This document shows positions 35,591 to 46,535 of a stretch of DNA of 64,000 nucleotides, piece after piece (position 1 is the first letter of the stretch; every line of letters starts with the position of its first letter). This stretch comes from Haberlea rhodopensis (taxonomy: Eukaryota; Streptophyta; Magnoliopsida; Lamiales; Gesneriaceae), in NCBI GenBank assembly GCA_907163345.1, contig CAJQUN010000335.1, positions 558,001-622,000 of the forward strand, given 5' to 3'. Made by a program: the position numbers and the translations under genes. The notes under the pieces are model-generated. The model was not told the origin of the DNA. It made no database searches and worked only from the letters and a program-made list of their open reading frames with translations.

Positions 35591-37153
35591 TCAAGATAAG
35601 TCATTTAATCCAAGAATTTGACGGAAATAATTAAACTTAGCCTCAGGGAGCGTTTTGATGAAGATGTCTGCTGCTTGCTGCTCTGTTGAGATGTGCTCGA
35701 TCCGAATCTCCTTTTTGCCAACATGATCTCGAATAAAATGATGTCTTATATCAATATTCTTTGTTCGAGAGTGCAGAACTGGATTATATGTTATAGCGAT
35801 TGCACTTGTGTTGTCGCAAAATATCGGAGAGTCAACAGCTTGGATGCCATAGTCTTTGAGCTGGTGTTGAATCCAGAGCATTTGAGCGCAACAGCTTCCA
35901 GCGGCAAGATATTCTGCTTCAGCTATAGATGTGGCAATTGATGTTTGCTTCTTACTGAACCAAGAGATCAATCTTTCACCTAGAAATTGACATGTTCCAC
36001 TGGTGCTTTTACGATCAATCTTACAGCCAGCGTAGCCTGCGTCTGAATATCCGATCAAGCTGAAGTTAGAATCTTTGGAGTACCAAAGACCAACGTTCTG
36101 AGATCCTTTCAAGTATTTCAGAATACGCTTAGCAGCAATAAAATGTGATTGCTTTGGTTCTGACTGAAATCTGGCGCACATACAGACTGAGAACATAATA
36201 TCAGGCCGGCTCGCTGTAAGATATAAGAGCGATCCGATTAGTCCTCTATACATAGTTACTTCGACTGCCGTTCCCCCTTCGTCTTTGTCTAACTTGATTG
36301 TAGGACTCATTGGAGTGAGTTGAGCATGTTTCCATTCCGAATCTCTTAAGCAGCTCTTTGGTATACTTGGTTTGGTTGATGAAAATTCCATTGCTGAGCT
36401 GTTTGACTTGGAGACCCAAAAAGAATGAGAGTTCTCCCATCATGCTCATCGCAAACTGTCCCTGCATCAACTTGGAAATTTCTCGCATAATTTGGGGTTA
36501 GTTGACCCAAAGATTATATCATCAACATAAATCTGAACCAACAGGGTATGTTCCCCCTTAATAAATTTAAAGAGAGTTTTATCTACTGAGCCGATCTGAA
36601 AGTCATGGTTCAGCAGAAATTGAGATAGAGTGTCATACCAGGCCCTTGGTGCTTGTTTCAGACCATATACTGCTTTATTCAGTAGATATACATGATTTGG
36701 GAATGAGTGGTTCTGAAATCCAGGAGGTTGCTCAATGTAAACTTCCTCCTGAAGCTTACCATTAAGAAAGGCGCTCTTGACGTCCATCTGATATACCTTA
36801 AAGTCTTTATAGGCAGCATATGCAAGAATGATTCTGATTGCTTCAAGTCTGGCGACTGGTGCAAAAGATTCATCGAAGTCAATTCCTTCTTCTTGTCGGA
36901 ATCCTTGTGCCACCAGTCTGGCCTTGTTTCTAACCACAGTTCCATCTGCGTCCAGCTTGTTTCTGAAAACCCATCTGGTTCCAATAACAGGCAGATCGCT
37001 TGGTCTGGGGGTTAGACTCCAAACTTGATTTTGTTCGAATTGATTAAGCTCTTCTAGCATTGCCTTAATCCAGTTGAAATCAGTCAGAGCTTCATCGATC
37101 TTCTTAGGTTCCAGAGTTGAGATGAAGGCAGCATGAGTGAACTCATCCATCAT
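35591..37153 (-). pseudogene. Inner copia reverse transcriptase and RNase H
   Basis: 37153-36467 holds VFRNKLDADG, YQMDVKSAFLNG, KAVYGLKQAPRAW and YVDDIIFGSTN; 36488-36246 continues in another frame (MMGELSFFLGLQ); 36391-35591 gives TASRPDIMFSV, GYSDAGYAGCKIDRKSTSG, CDNTSAIA and HSRTKNIDIRH. Frame changes near 37155, 36480 and 36320. Replicative enzyme domains in the normal order, broken. One RNase H position reads GYSDAGYAG where the outer element has GYSDADYAG. Confidence 0.9.
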
Positions 37154-39069
37154 CTGTCCTCTGGTTCTAATCGGTGCAGAGGGACTTCAATCACTAGATT
37201 AGGTGGATGCCTCTTAGTCGATCGATAGCTTGACTCTGGATTGTCTGGTCCAGCCGGATGAGTAGTAGTAGCGGTATGATCAGCATCTGCTTTGATATGA
37301 GAGTTTGGATCATCCGGATCGGCTCGATCTGAAGAAGCTTCATTGCCTTGATCCGATCTGGCTGGTACTTCAGGTTCTGGTGGGTTGTCTCTTGACCTGT
37401 TAGCTACAATCTCATCATCACTGTTAGCTTCGAGATGGATGTTTTCCATCTGATTTTGAATTGATTCTTTGTTACCCTCAACACATAAAGATTCATCAAA
37501 AACTACATGAACTGATTCTTCTACAGTTAAGGTTCGATTATTAAAAACTCGATAAGCTTTGCTAGTTGATGAATATCCTAAGAATATTCCATTATCTGAC
37601 TTAGCTTCAAATGCTGTAAGATGATTCTTACCATTGTTGTGACCGAAGCATTTACAGCCAAATACATGAAGGTGAGAAATAGACGGTCTGTTACCAGTCC
37701 ATATTTCATATGGAGTGAGATTCAGCTTCTTATTAATCATAGACCGGTTTTGAGTGTAGCATGCAGTATTTACAGCTTCTGCCCATAAATTTTGTGAGAT
37801 TCCAGAATCAGCAAGCATTGTTCTTTCTGCTTCTTTGAGCGTTCTGTTTCTTCGTTCTGCAACTCCATTCTGTTGAGGAGTTCGAGCGGCTGAGAACTCA
37901 TGCTTAATTCCATGATCTTCTAGAAAGGATTCAAGATTCTGATTTGAAAACTCAGTGCCTTTGTCACTTCGAATCCTGTCTATGCTGGATGATTTCTCGT
38001 TCTGAGTGCGTTTCAGCAGCTTGATCAACTTCGGACCGGTCTGATTTTTGCTGCTCAAAAATATAGTCCATGTAAAGCGTGAGTAATCATCAATAACAAC
38101 AAGAGTATACCGCATTCCCCCTAAACTTGTTATTGGTATAGGACCAAACAAGTCCATATGCAATAGTTCTAAACAAAGGGAGGAGGATTTGGCATTCTTG
38201 TCTTTGAAGGATGATCTGATCTGTTTGCCCATTTGGCAAGCTTCGCAGATCTTATCCTTAGCAAAGTCGATCTTGGGCAGACCGATAACTATATCATGTT
38301 TACACAGGCTAGAAATAGTCTTAAAATTGATATGATTCAAGCGTTTATGCCATAGCCAGTGTTTATTATCATTGTTAGCGATGAAGCAAGTAGGATTATC
38401 AGGTTGAGCATGATTCCAGTTAATCTTATATGTATTTCCATTCCTGATTCCTACAAGCATGGTTATACCGTCTGATGATTTAACAGTGCAAGTGTGTTTG
38501 TGAAATTCTATAGCATAACCATTATCACAAAGTTGACTTATACTAATCAGATTATAGCACAGATTTTCAACTAACAGCACATCATTGATAATAATGTTAC
38601 CATGGACAATCTTACCCTTGCCCACGATCTTACCCTTCGAATTATCTCCGAAAATGATCTTGGGTCCAGTACATTCTGTGACTTCAGACAGCAGCTCGAT
38701 GTTTCCAGTCATGTGACGAGAACACCCGCTGTCCAAGTACCAGTCTGATGCAAGTTTCTTCGGTACCTCGTCTGTCTGACTCATCTCTTCATCTGCCATT
38801 AGACATTGAATATCTTCTTCGCTTTCGCTGGAAGAATATTCGGAGCTTTCTGAATCGGAGTCAGTCTGAGCCCACTGGCTATTTCCTTCTTCAGCTACTA
38901 GGACCTTTTGGGACTTTCCATGATTTTTGCGATCTTTGTTGTGCTTCTTTTTCCTGTCATCGCGATGCTTCTCCTTCCGTTCTTCTTTCGAGAACATAGG
39001 AATTTTGTTGAATGATGCCATCAGCTCAAGTGTCTTTGTGCTGATTAAGATGACCCGCTCTGATACCAC
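37150..39069 (-). CDS. Inner copia shortened gag-protease-integrase frame, 639 codons
   Basis: Open frame; the likely start is MASFNKIPMFSKEE at 39021. Compared with the outer element, the gag UBN2 region and CCHC knuckle are missing: about 14 gag residues join directly to the basic RKEKHRDDRKKK tail. A second gap removes most of the linker before protease (LDSGCSRHMTG). Integrase is complete: HKRLNHINFK with CEACQ, MDLFGPIPI, DDYSRFTW, PQQNGVAERRN. Ends in a Pro/Asp-rich stretch at the break before reverse transcriptase. Could make integrase but not a normal capsid. Confidence 0.85.
   Translation of the reverse strand: MVSERVILISTKTLELMASFNKIPMFSKEERKEKHRDDRKKKHNKDRKNHGKSQKVLVAEEGNSQWAQTDSDSESSEYSSSESEEDIQCLMADEEMSQTDEVPKKLASDWYLDSGCSRHMTGNIELLSEVTECTGPKIIFGDNSKGKIVGKGKIVHGNIIINDVLLVENLCYNLISISQLCDNGYAIEFHKHTCTVKSSDGITMLVGIRNGNTYKINWNHAQPDNPTCFIANNDNKHWLWHKRLNHINFKTISSLCKHDIVIGLPKIDFAKDKICEACQMGKQIRSSFKDKNAKSSSLCLELLHMDLFGPIPITSLGGMRYTLVVIDDYSRFTWTIFLSSKNQTGPKLIKLLKRTQNEKSSSIDRIRSDKGTEFSNQNLESFLEDHGIKHEFSAARTPQQNGVAERRNRTLKEAERTMLADSGISQNLWAEAVNTACYTQNRSMINKKLNLTPYEIWTGNRPSISHLHVFGCKCFGHNNGKNHLTAFEAKSDNGIFLGYSSTSKAYRVFNNRTLTVEESVHVVFDESLCVEGNKESIQNQMENIHLEANSDDEIVANRSRDNPPEPEVPARSDQGNEASSDRADPDDPNSHIKADADHTATTTHPAGPDNPESSYRSTKRHPPNLVIEVPLHRLEPEDR
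39057..39068 (-). promoter_or_regulatory. tRNA-Met primer-binding site, inner copia
   Basis: Minus strand TGGTATCAGAGC, two bases from the 5' LTR end at 39071. Confidence 0.9.
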
Positions 39070-39070
39070 T

Positions 39071-40265
39071 TGTTAGGATCAGTCCAGAGTGTTTAGAGGG
39101 GGGGGGGGGTGAATGAACACTCCTTCTAAAATTTAATCCCTTGTGATTTCTTTCGGATTAGTGAAAGAAATCTGTTTCTTAATCAACTCTTTTATAGAAC
39201 AGACCACTGAATGTATAAGTGCGGAACGGTCTGATCTTATATTTGTAAGAGCGGCTCGATGGCTTGAATGAAAGAACAAGTGCAGAAAGACAAGGACACA
39301 GAAAATGTTTCTGGAAGTTCGAAGGTGGTGTAATCCTTCTACGTCTCCCCTTCTTCCAATTAAGGAAGGTTTATACTAGAAGACTTTGATTTATACAATC
39401 ATGTTGTACAAACCCGATTCAGGCTGGATTTACCCCACTACCAGTCTGAACTTCTAGTCACTCGATCTGTTTAGACACTCTCTGTCTGACAGTTAAAATT
39501 TGTTTCTCACTTCTGTTTTTCAATACCAACTACACAAGATGCGCACAGTGATCCTAAATGATCAAATATTACAAAGTAATCGTGCTTAAGAATAATTTCA
39601 GCTCGAGAGCTTCTGAGCTTGTAAGCTTGTGCAGATTTGCTTTCTTGTGCGTTTTTCGATTGATCAGTCTCTCGTGTCCTTGTATATCTGTCTCTGTATT
39701 GTTGTTGCATCCTTTTATAGTTGTATGTACCAACGTCATTATTTCCCTTAATGTGCAACTCTTGACTCTGCTTATTCTCTGAGTAAGCTACAGTCTTCTT
39801 CTTCAGGATACTTGCCGTTCTGGTTCATGCTTTCGGCGACTGTCAGGTAAGCTCTTCTTTGTCTTCTTACCTTTTATGGCAATCTTCAGTCTTTGGTCCT
39901 TTGTAGCATTAATTACGACATTAAATGCTACAATAAATAGCCGTTAATGATTCGGACTGAAGAGCCAATCTTTATACATCCTTGGCTGCTCTGATCTGAT
40001 AAAGATTGAGATCGATCTGAAGCTTCGATCTAGTCAGTCTGATATCCATCGATCCGGTCTGATATGTGATATGTCTTATCAGCTTGTTCTGTTTTGAGCT
40101 ATCGATCTGGTCAGTCTGATTACCCTCGATCCGGTCTTATATGCTTTGTCATCTTATCAGCTTGATCTGTTTTGGGCGATCGATCTGGTCAGTCTGATTT
40201 CTCTCGATCCGGTCTGATATGTTTTGTCATCTTTAAAATCTCATCGATAAGGTTCGGAACTAACA
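39071..40265 (-). repeat. 5' LTR of inner copia
   Basis: 1195 bp, partner of 31299-32465. Contains the tandem array (about 40010-40225) and the hairpin block (about 39306-39410). Frames of 83 and 74 codons inside it recur in the other LTR and are not genes. Confidence 0.95.
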
Positions 40266-41739
40266 ACAAAGGATGACCATACTCTGCTAGTTCAGATATA
40301 TGTTGATGACATCATTTTTGGCAGTACTAACCCAAAATTATGTGAAAGATTTTCAAAGAGAATGCAGGACCAATTTGAAATGAGCATGATGGGAGAACTA
40401 TCGTTTTTCCTAGGATTGCAAGTCAAACAATCCAGTGAGGGAATTTTGATAAATCAATCCAAGTATACCAAAGAGCTTCTGAAGAAGTATGGGATGAATA
40501 CCAGCTCAGCTGCTGCTACACCTATGAGCTCATCTGCAAAGCTTGATTTGGATGAATCTGGAATACCAGTAGATGAGAAAATGTATCGCGGTATCATTGG
40601 TTCATTACTCTACTTAACAGCCAGTAGACCTGACATCATGTTTGCAGTTTGCATCTGTGCTAGATTTCAAGCCAATCCCAAGCAATCTCATTTCACAGCA
40701 ACTAAACACATTCTAAAGTACTTAAAAGGGACTGAGAATGTCGGTCTATGGTATCCAAAGGACTCCACTTTCAATCTTATCGGATACTCAGATGCAGACT
40801 ATGCTGGATGCAAAATTGACAGGAAGAGTACCAGTGGGTACTGTCAGTTTTTAGGAGATAAACTTATTTCATGGGGATGCAAGAAGCAAACTTCCATTGC
40901 TACCTCTACAGTTGAAGCAGAATACCTTGCTGCTGGAAGTTGCTGCGCTCTGCTCTGGATTCAACAACAATTGAGAGACTATGGCATTGAGTCAACTGAA
41001 GCTCCAATCTTCTGTGACAATACATTTGCCATAGCCACTACTTACAATCCAGTGCTTCACTCTCGAACAAAGCATATCGACATACGTCATTACTTCATCA
41101 GAGACCATGTAATGAAGAAGGAGATTCGAGTGGAGTACATATCTACTGAGCAGCAAGCAGCAGATATTTTTACCAAGCCCCTACCGGATGCAAAATTCTC
41201 TTACTTCCGGAATATCCTTGGATTAATTGATATTTCCTCTTAATTCATATTTATTTACTGTTATTAAACTCAGGGGGAATCGTTTGTATGTAACTGCATA
41301 TTTTCAGGGGGAATTTTGGTAAAAATTTCCTTTACTGATGCATGGCTGGTAACACAATAGTCCACTGCAGTGGATGCTACTATACCAGTAGATGTCTACA
41401 TACCAGTGGATGTTACTATGATGTCTTATACCTTCTCTTTTTAGCAACCAGCTGGGACGTCGGAATTCAAATTATTTATTTTATTATTTTTAACTCATTC
41501 AAATCCCGCCCTTTTCACAACCACTGCTTCTGATATTTTTTTAAATGGTTTAGATGAACGCCACGTACACATGTGTCCGTTCATCTACAGTACGACGTTA
41601 CATCTACCCACTATCTTCTAACCACCTTCTTCTCCGTAGAATCAGTTTACTTCCTTAAACACTTCTGAAAATCTCAAAACCCTAAAAGAATTTATCTCTC
41701 TATCTCACAGGATTTTCAAACTTTCAGAAGTCATTCAAC

Positions 41740-44488
41740 ATGTCAAAGACAACGCAGCCGAGTTTTCTCACCAACGCTATTCATGTGGATTTTCACTCTA
41801 TCTATTCGTCAAACGACGAAGCCATGAAAGCAGTATCCAAAAGTTGGACACCTCTGGCTTACTGGTATTTTTAAGCCAATCGCCCACTTTCTACCCGGCG
41901 GCTATTCAGGAATTCTTCGCCAATGCCAGGATAGTTGGCGAAGCTGTTGTGTCCTCTATCACTGGACAACATATCACTATTACTCTGGAAAACTTTGCGA
42001 CTCAGATGTGTCTTCCAATGTCTGGGATAACAAATGCCCTCTCTGTATCTGTGCCAATCCTAGAGGCAATGAGAATGGGCTTTTCTGACTCTCGTGAGCG
42101 TCTTCACAAACCGCCCTTCAAGAAGATATTGATTAAGAGCCATTTTCGCCAACTGGCATATGTAATATCAAAAGGGTTGCTATGCAAAGCTGGATCTTTC
42201 GACGTCATCACACCGGAGAAATTCGCATTGATGTGTGCAATCGTAAATAACGTTGAAGTTAACTGGTCAGTAATTTTGTTTCAAGTGCTTTCAAACTTAG
42301 TGCTCTCCGGAAAAGGTCAATCTGGATTTGCTCTTCCTCTAAGTCGTATTTTTAAGAGCAAGAATATTCAGACCGGAGGTTCTTCTTCTCTCCACCCAGG
42401 ACGACTCATAAATGCCAGATATCTAGAGATCAACAAGAAACGAATCGGTGGAGAAACTAAGACCAGCCAACCAGCAGTAGTCAAGAGGAGACAACCTCTG
42501 GTAGTCAGTGACTCTGAGCATACAGTCTCCGAATCTGATGAAACTTCACCTATTCCCCATGCGAAAAGGCCGAGAACAAAAAGAGGAGGACCAGCTGCAG
42601 CCAAGCTGAAAGTATCAGCAGCCATGTCTGAGGCTGTGATCCCTACGTTGGCAGTAGAGCCAGTGAGCTCAGTTGCTCCACTGGCCATGATCGCATTTAA
42701 CCCAACCTCTGCTGCAGCCAACCCATCAACCAACCCCAGTACTCTTCAACCACCAGGCTCAATTTCCTTTAGATCACCCAAATCTCTTTGCCCATATTGC
42801 CATCCCAAGACCACCTTCACTGGAAAAGGGAAAGAATCAATGACCCCATCATCCACTCCAGTGGCATATGAGATTGAATTAGTCATGAGCACAGTTGAGG
42901 CAAACATGCAGCCTCAACTTGAAGTTTTTGATAGATGGGTGAAAGCACGCTTGAAAATTCGCTCAGTTCTGGAACAGGCAAGGCAAGATGAGAATCAAGT
43001 GATGGCTTTCCTCCAAGCACAAGACGTACAGAAAGCTCTCTAGCTCCGGGATGTGTTCCGCCTAATGATCTATGTGGGTGAACTCCAGACCCTGGTCATA
43101 TCCCGGCAGAGTGAATTCAATGCTACAGCTGGGACTGCCAATCATGACCGAGCTGTGCTAAATGCTCTTGGTCCCAAGCTTGAACTGGCAGAGACTGCTC
43201 TACATGACTTAAGAATCAGTACTGGTCTGCACTCATGCTCAACTGTACCAGATGATGCTGACTCCACTCCTACTGACTTGAGCTTAGTCCTAACCATCCC
43301 TGATGTTCTTAGTGCTGCAGTGCTAATTCCACAAGTTGAACCAATGGTGGCTGATGACTCTGCTCTGACCATCTCATGCTCAGCTCCAACCATCCCTCCT
43401 ATTCCAAGTGTTGTGAAAATGGTTTCCACAGGTGAACCCACTTTGGATGATACTTCACCTCAACCGGATATGGACATTGATTCCATAGACGTTGACAGCG
43501 TCATTCACAAGGTAATTACCCAGGTTACCCCATCTATACCAATACCTTCCTCACCTCATACTGCAACCCAACTCACACAACAAGTTGAACCCCTTGTACC
43601 TCCGACTCACCCTGAAACCCCACTCTCACCACAAGTTGAACCCCCTGCTCACCCAACAACCTCCGAACTTAACCCCTCACTCTCACAAAAATTCATCCAG
43701 CTACTACCTCACCTGGACGCTGCGTGTCCTTCACTGCCACAGATGCTCTTACCAGCTCTCCTCTTGCTCTTCTTGGCTCACCTCCTGCACCTGCTGTCAC
43801 TCCGCCTGAGGCATTGGAGCAATCAGTAGGAACTGAATCGTCTGCTGATTTTTTTGATTTTCCTGATCCTCTGTCCATCGAAGGCCCTTCTGCTCTAACA
43901 ATACAGCTTGGCCATATGACTACGTTGATCTCCGGGCTGGCTAGTGAGATCAATAAACTCAAGTCTGAAGAACGCAATGCCAGCAATGCTATTGATAGTC
44001 ATCAGCTTCATACAGATCATCAGTTTGGGCATATAAATCGAGAACTAGACAGACTTCAAACTGCTGTTAACAGAAATCATCAATTCGTTCTTGATGCCTT
44101 TGCCGATGTATTTTCGAGGATCTCGCAAACTAATCTCCAGTTGAAGCAGCAGAATGACTCTCTCCATGCTGCATCTACACTGGCCTTGGAGGAGAAAATT
44201 GACGACACTAAGAAGCACTTGTCTGAGCAGCTAGCTACTATGCAAGAGGTCTTTGCCTCACAACTTCAGGATTTGAGTGCTGGAATTCCGAAGCCTATCC
44301 AATACCAGTCCAAGTCCACTGCATCTGCTCCTCTACCGCGAAGAGAATCCGGTTCAGCTCAGCGCGCACCTGCTGCCTCTGAAGGTGGACATCACTACAG
44401 ATCTGCTTCCCAGCCAAGGTCTCGAAGTCCACACCAACCGTCTACCGAAAAGCGCGACTATTCCCGACATTGGTTAGGGCGCAAATAG
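41740..44488 (+). pseudogene. Outer copia post-pol protein (same class as inner element)
   Basis: ATG at 41740 (MSKTTQPSFLTNAIHVDFHSIY) aligns with the start of the inner element's post-pol protein; the frame shifts near 41840 and is open 41844-43043 (FFANARIVGEAVV, a KRPRTKR basic patch, Pro/Ser-rich). A stop at 43041 and shifts near 43055 and 43750 follow; 43724-44488 carries a heptad-rich region and a basic Ser/Arg-rich end (PRSRSPHQPS, HWLGRK). No signal peptide or membrane segment seen. Function unknown. Confidence 0.65.
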
Positions 44489-45266
44489 TATCATTTTCTG
44501 ATCCCTTATTAATTACTCTTATCTATTTATTGTTTTCAGTTGACTTTTTCTTCGTAGTTATCCTAACGACATTAATGTGTTCACACTAAATGAATTTCTT
44601 CTATAAATAGAAACTCATGTTTGTTTTCATAACACACATTCACTCATCATGATTCTTTTCTATTCCTTGAAAATTCCTTGGTTTACCTGTTGCAATTATT
44701 CAGTTTCATGGGTTTATTACTTATCTAAATCAACCCCTCATGGGTTGATTACTTATCTAACCCAACTTCATTAAGCTTCAGCGTTTGGATCCTGCTCTGA
44801 TGCTCCTCATCAGTCAGGAACTGCTATCAGGAGTCTTCTGGGTGATGATGACAAAAAGGGGGAAGACAGTGATAGAATATTCTCATTAGGTGAATCCACA
44901 AACCATGGAGGCCTGATGAATATACATTTGAACTTCCCGATCGAAGTTCTTCCCCTCTGAAACAAGGTGGATCGAGCTCTTCCTCTCCGCAACTAGGTGG
45001 ATCGAAGCTCTCCGGTCTACTTTGTTTGTTTAAATAATTTTGTCATGTATCAACTAATCTGTAAAATAGATTTGTCGTTAAGTTGTATCCAGTTATAAGA
45101 ATTCATCTTAAATGAAGATGAATCGCTCTAAATTGTCCAGTTTGATTACAATTAATGAAAATTTCCTTTCTATTATGTCCTCAAGTCTTTTCAGGATTCA
45201 CCGTTTAAACTATTCGAGTATGAGATCGTTAATGCTTAGTTTTGTCATCACCAAAAAGGGGGAAAT
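44489..45266 (+). other. Outer copia 3' untranslated region and polypurine tract
   Basis: No gene. An AAAAAGGGGGAAG tract near 44852 resembles a second polypurine tract; the one next to the LTR is AAAAAGGGGGAAAT at 45253-45266. A central purine tract would be one reading of the first; it may simply be a duplicated copy. Confidence 0.6.
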
Positions 45267-46535
45267 TGTTGGAAAACGATTTCTAAGTTTTGGTGATTAC
45301 AAACACATACTGGATGAACATCTACCGGGTGAAAACACCCACCGGGTGAAGACATCTACCGACTGAGATAAGCACTGGATAAAAACATCTACCGGGTGAA
45401 GAACTCTACCGGATGAAGACACCCACCGGGTGAAGACATCTACCAGACTGAGATAAGCACTGGATAAAGACATCTACCGGGTGAAGACATCTACCGGACT
45501 GAGATAAGCACTGGATAAAAAACATCTACTGGAATAGACATCTACTGTATTATTAATCCACCGGATAAAGACATCCACCGGATAAGACTTCCACCGGATA
45601 AAGACATCTACTGCATGAAGTTTTTCATCAAGTCTTACCAACACCTACTGAAGAGTACGACTGGATATTGAAGTTACAAGACTAGTAGAAGTAAATCCAG
45701 CAGCGGATTGAAGAAATAAGACAAAGTAAATACAATTCCGTCTGACATAAGTACAACAGAGCGACGAGCACTACGAAATCATCGCCACCAATTCTGTCAG
45801 ATTGTAAGAGCCGTTGCTGAACAAAAATGGAAGGAAGATAAAAAGAAGAAGAAAACAGATTCTACGCTAAACCTTCCTTACCAAGAAAGTTTACCGTTGG
45901 AAAAGAAATCTATAAATACAGATGCTGAATGAATGAAGAAAGAGAGAGTTGAATCCACTGGCAATCGAATATTCTATACATTCAAACAGATAAATTTATC
46001 AAGTCATAATTCACTTAAGATTCAGCTAGAGCAAGGAACAACTACTGGTATATCAAAGATCAAGTTAAAACTGGTGTACTGCTCAAAGATCGTTCAAGAA
46101 CACTCAAAGCGTACAAGTGTAATAGTCATTCAAAGGAGTGTTAGATAGTTTACATTGTAAACAACTCATAAACATTGTGTTGCTAGGAGTTTAGGCTAAG
46201 CTGTGTGAAAGCCTAAGGAGGTTGTATACTGTAAAGTGTAAACCAAAGTCTTCTAGTGTATCCTTCCTGCAAAGGAAGAAGGGGAGACGTAGAAGCGTTG
46301 TGCTTCGAACTTCCAGAAACAATCTCTGTGTGATATACTTGCTTTTTATTATTTACTTTAGTTAACTCACAAGTGCAGCAGACGTATTCCACACTTCACT
46401 TAGTGTCTGCTGACTTGCTTATTTGATTGAGAAGCTACTGCATCACTTAACAGTTTGCAGTAATCAGTCGAAGATCAGAATTTGAGGGCAGTGTTTATTC
46501 AACCCCCGCTTCTAAACACGCCTCCGATCCTAACA
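45267..46535 (+). repeat. 3' LTR of outer copia
   Basis: 1269 bp, TGTTGGAAAACG to GATCCTAACA. Holds the CATCTACCGG array (45316-45615) and the shared hairpin block at about 46246-46322. Preserves the uninterrupted site of the solo LTR in its partner. Confidence 0.95.

Larger units (their letters stand above)
31294..40270 (-). mobile_element. Inner Ty1/copia element (31299-40265), complete, TSD ACAAA
   Basis: LTRs 39071-40265 (5') and 31299-32465 (3'), primer site 39068-39057, coding on minus, polypurine tract just right of 32465. ACAAA flanks it at 31294-31298 and 40266-40270. Inserted into the reverse transcriptase gene of the outer element, in opposite orientation. Related to but distinct from the outer element. 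The gag core is missing and pol is frameshifted, so it would have needed helper proteins. Confidence 0.95.
29026..41243 (+). pseudogene. Outer copia pol: protease, integrase, reverse transcriptase, RNase H (split)
   Basis: Protease LDSGCSRHMTG near 29073; integrase zinc region WLWHKRLSHLNF with CSSCQ near 29450-29575; integrase core MDLFGPIPV and DDYSRFTW near 29650-29740 and PQQNGVAERRN near 29932. Stops at 29854 (TAA) and 30013 (TAG). Reverse transcriptase 30067-31293 with VFRNKLDENG, YQMDVKSAFLNG and KALYGLKQAPRAW. The gene is cut at 31293/31299 by the inner element and resumes at 40266 with YVDDIIFGSTN near 40300, then RNase H with GYSDADYAGCKIDRKSTSG, CDNTFAIA and HSRTKHIDIRH to 41243. 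Confidence 0.9.
23912..46535 (+). mobile_element. Outer Ty1/copia element, SIRE/Maximus-like, with nested insertions
   Basis: 5' LTR (5'-truncated) 23912-26980, tRNA-Met primer site 26983, gag, protease, integrase, reverse transcriptase/RNase H, two post-pol frames, polypurine tract 45253-45266 and 3' LTR 45267-46535. Extra reading frames after pol and LTRs over 1 kb suggest the SIRE/Maximus lineage. A solo LTR sits in the 5' LTR and a complete second copia element in the reverse transcriptase gene. Flanked on the left by virus copy B and on the right by virus fragment C; no target duplication remains because the left end is lost. Confidence 0.9.
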
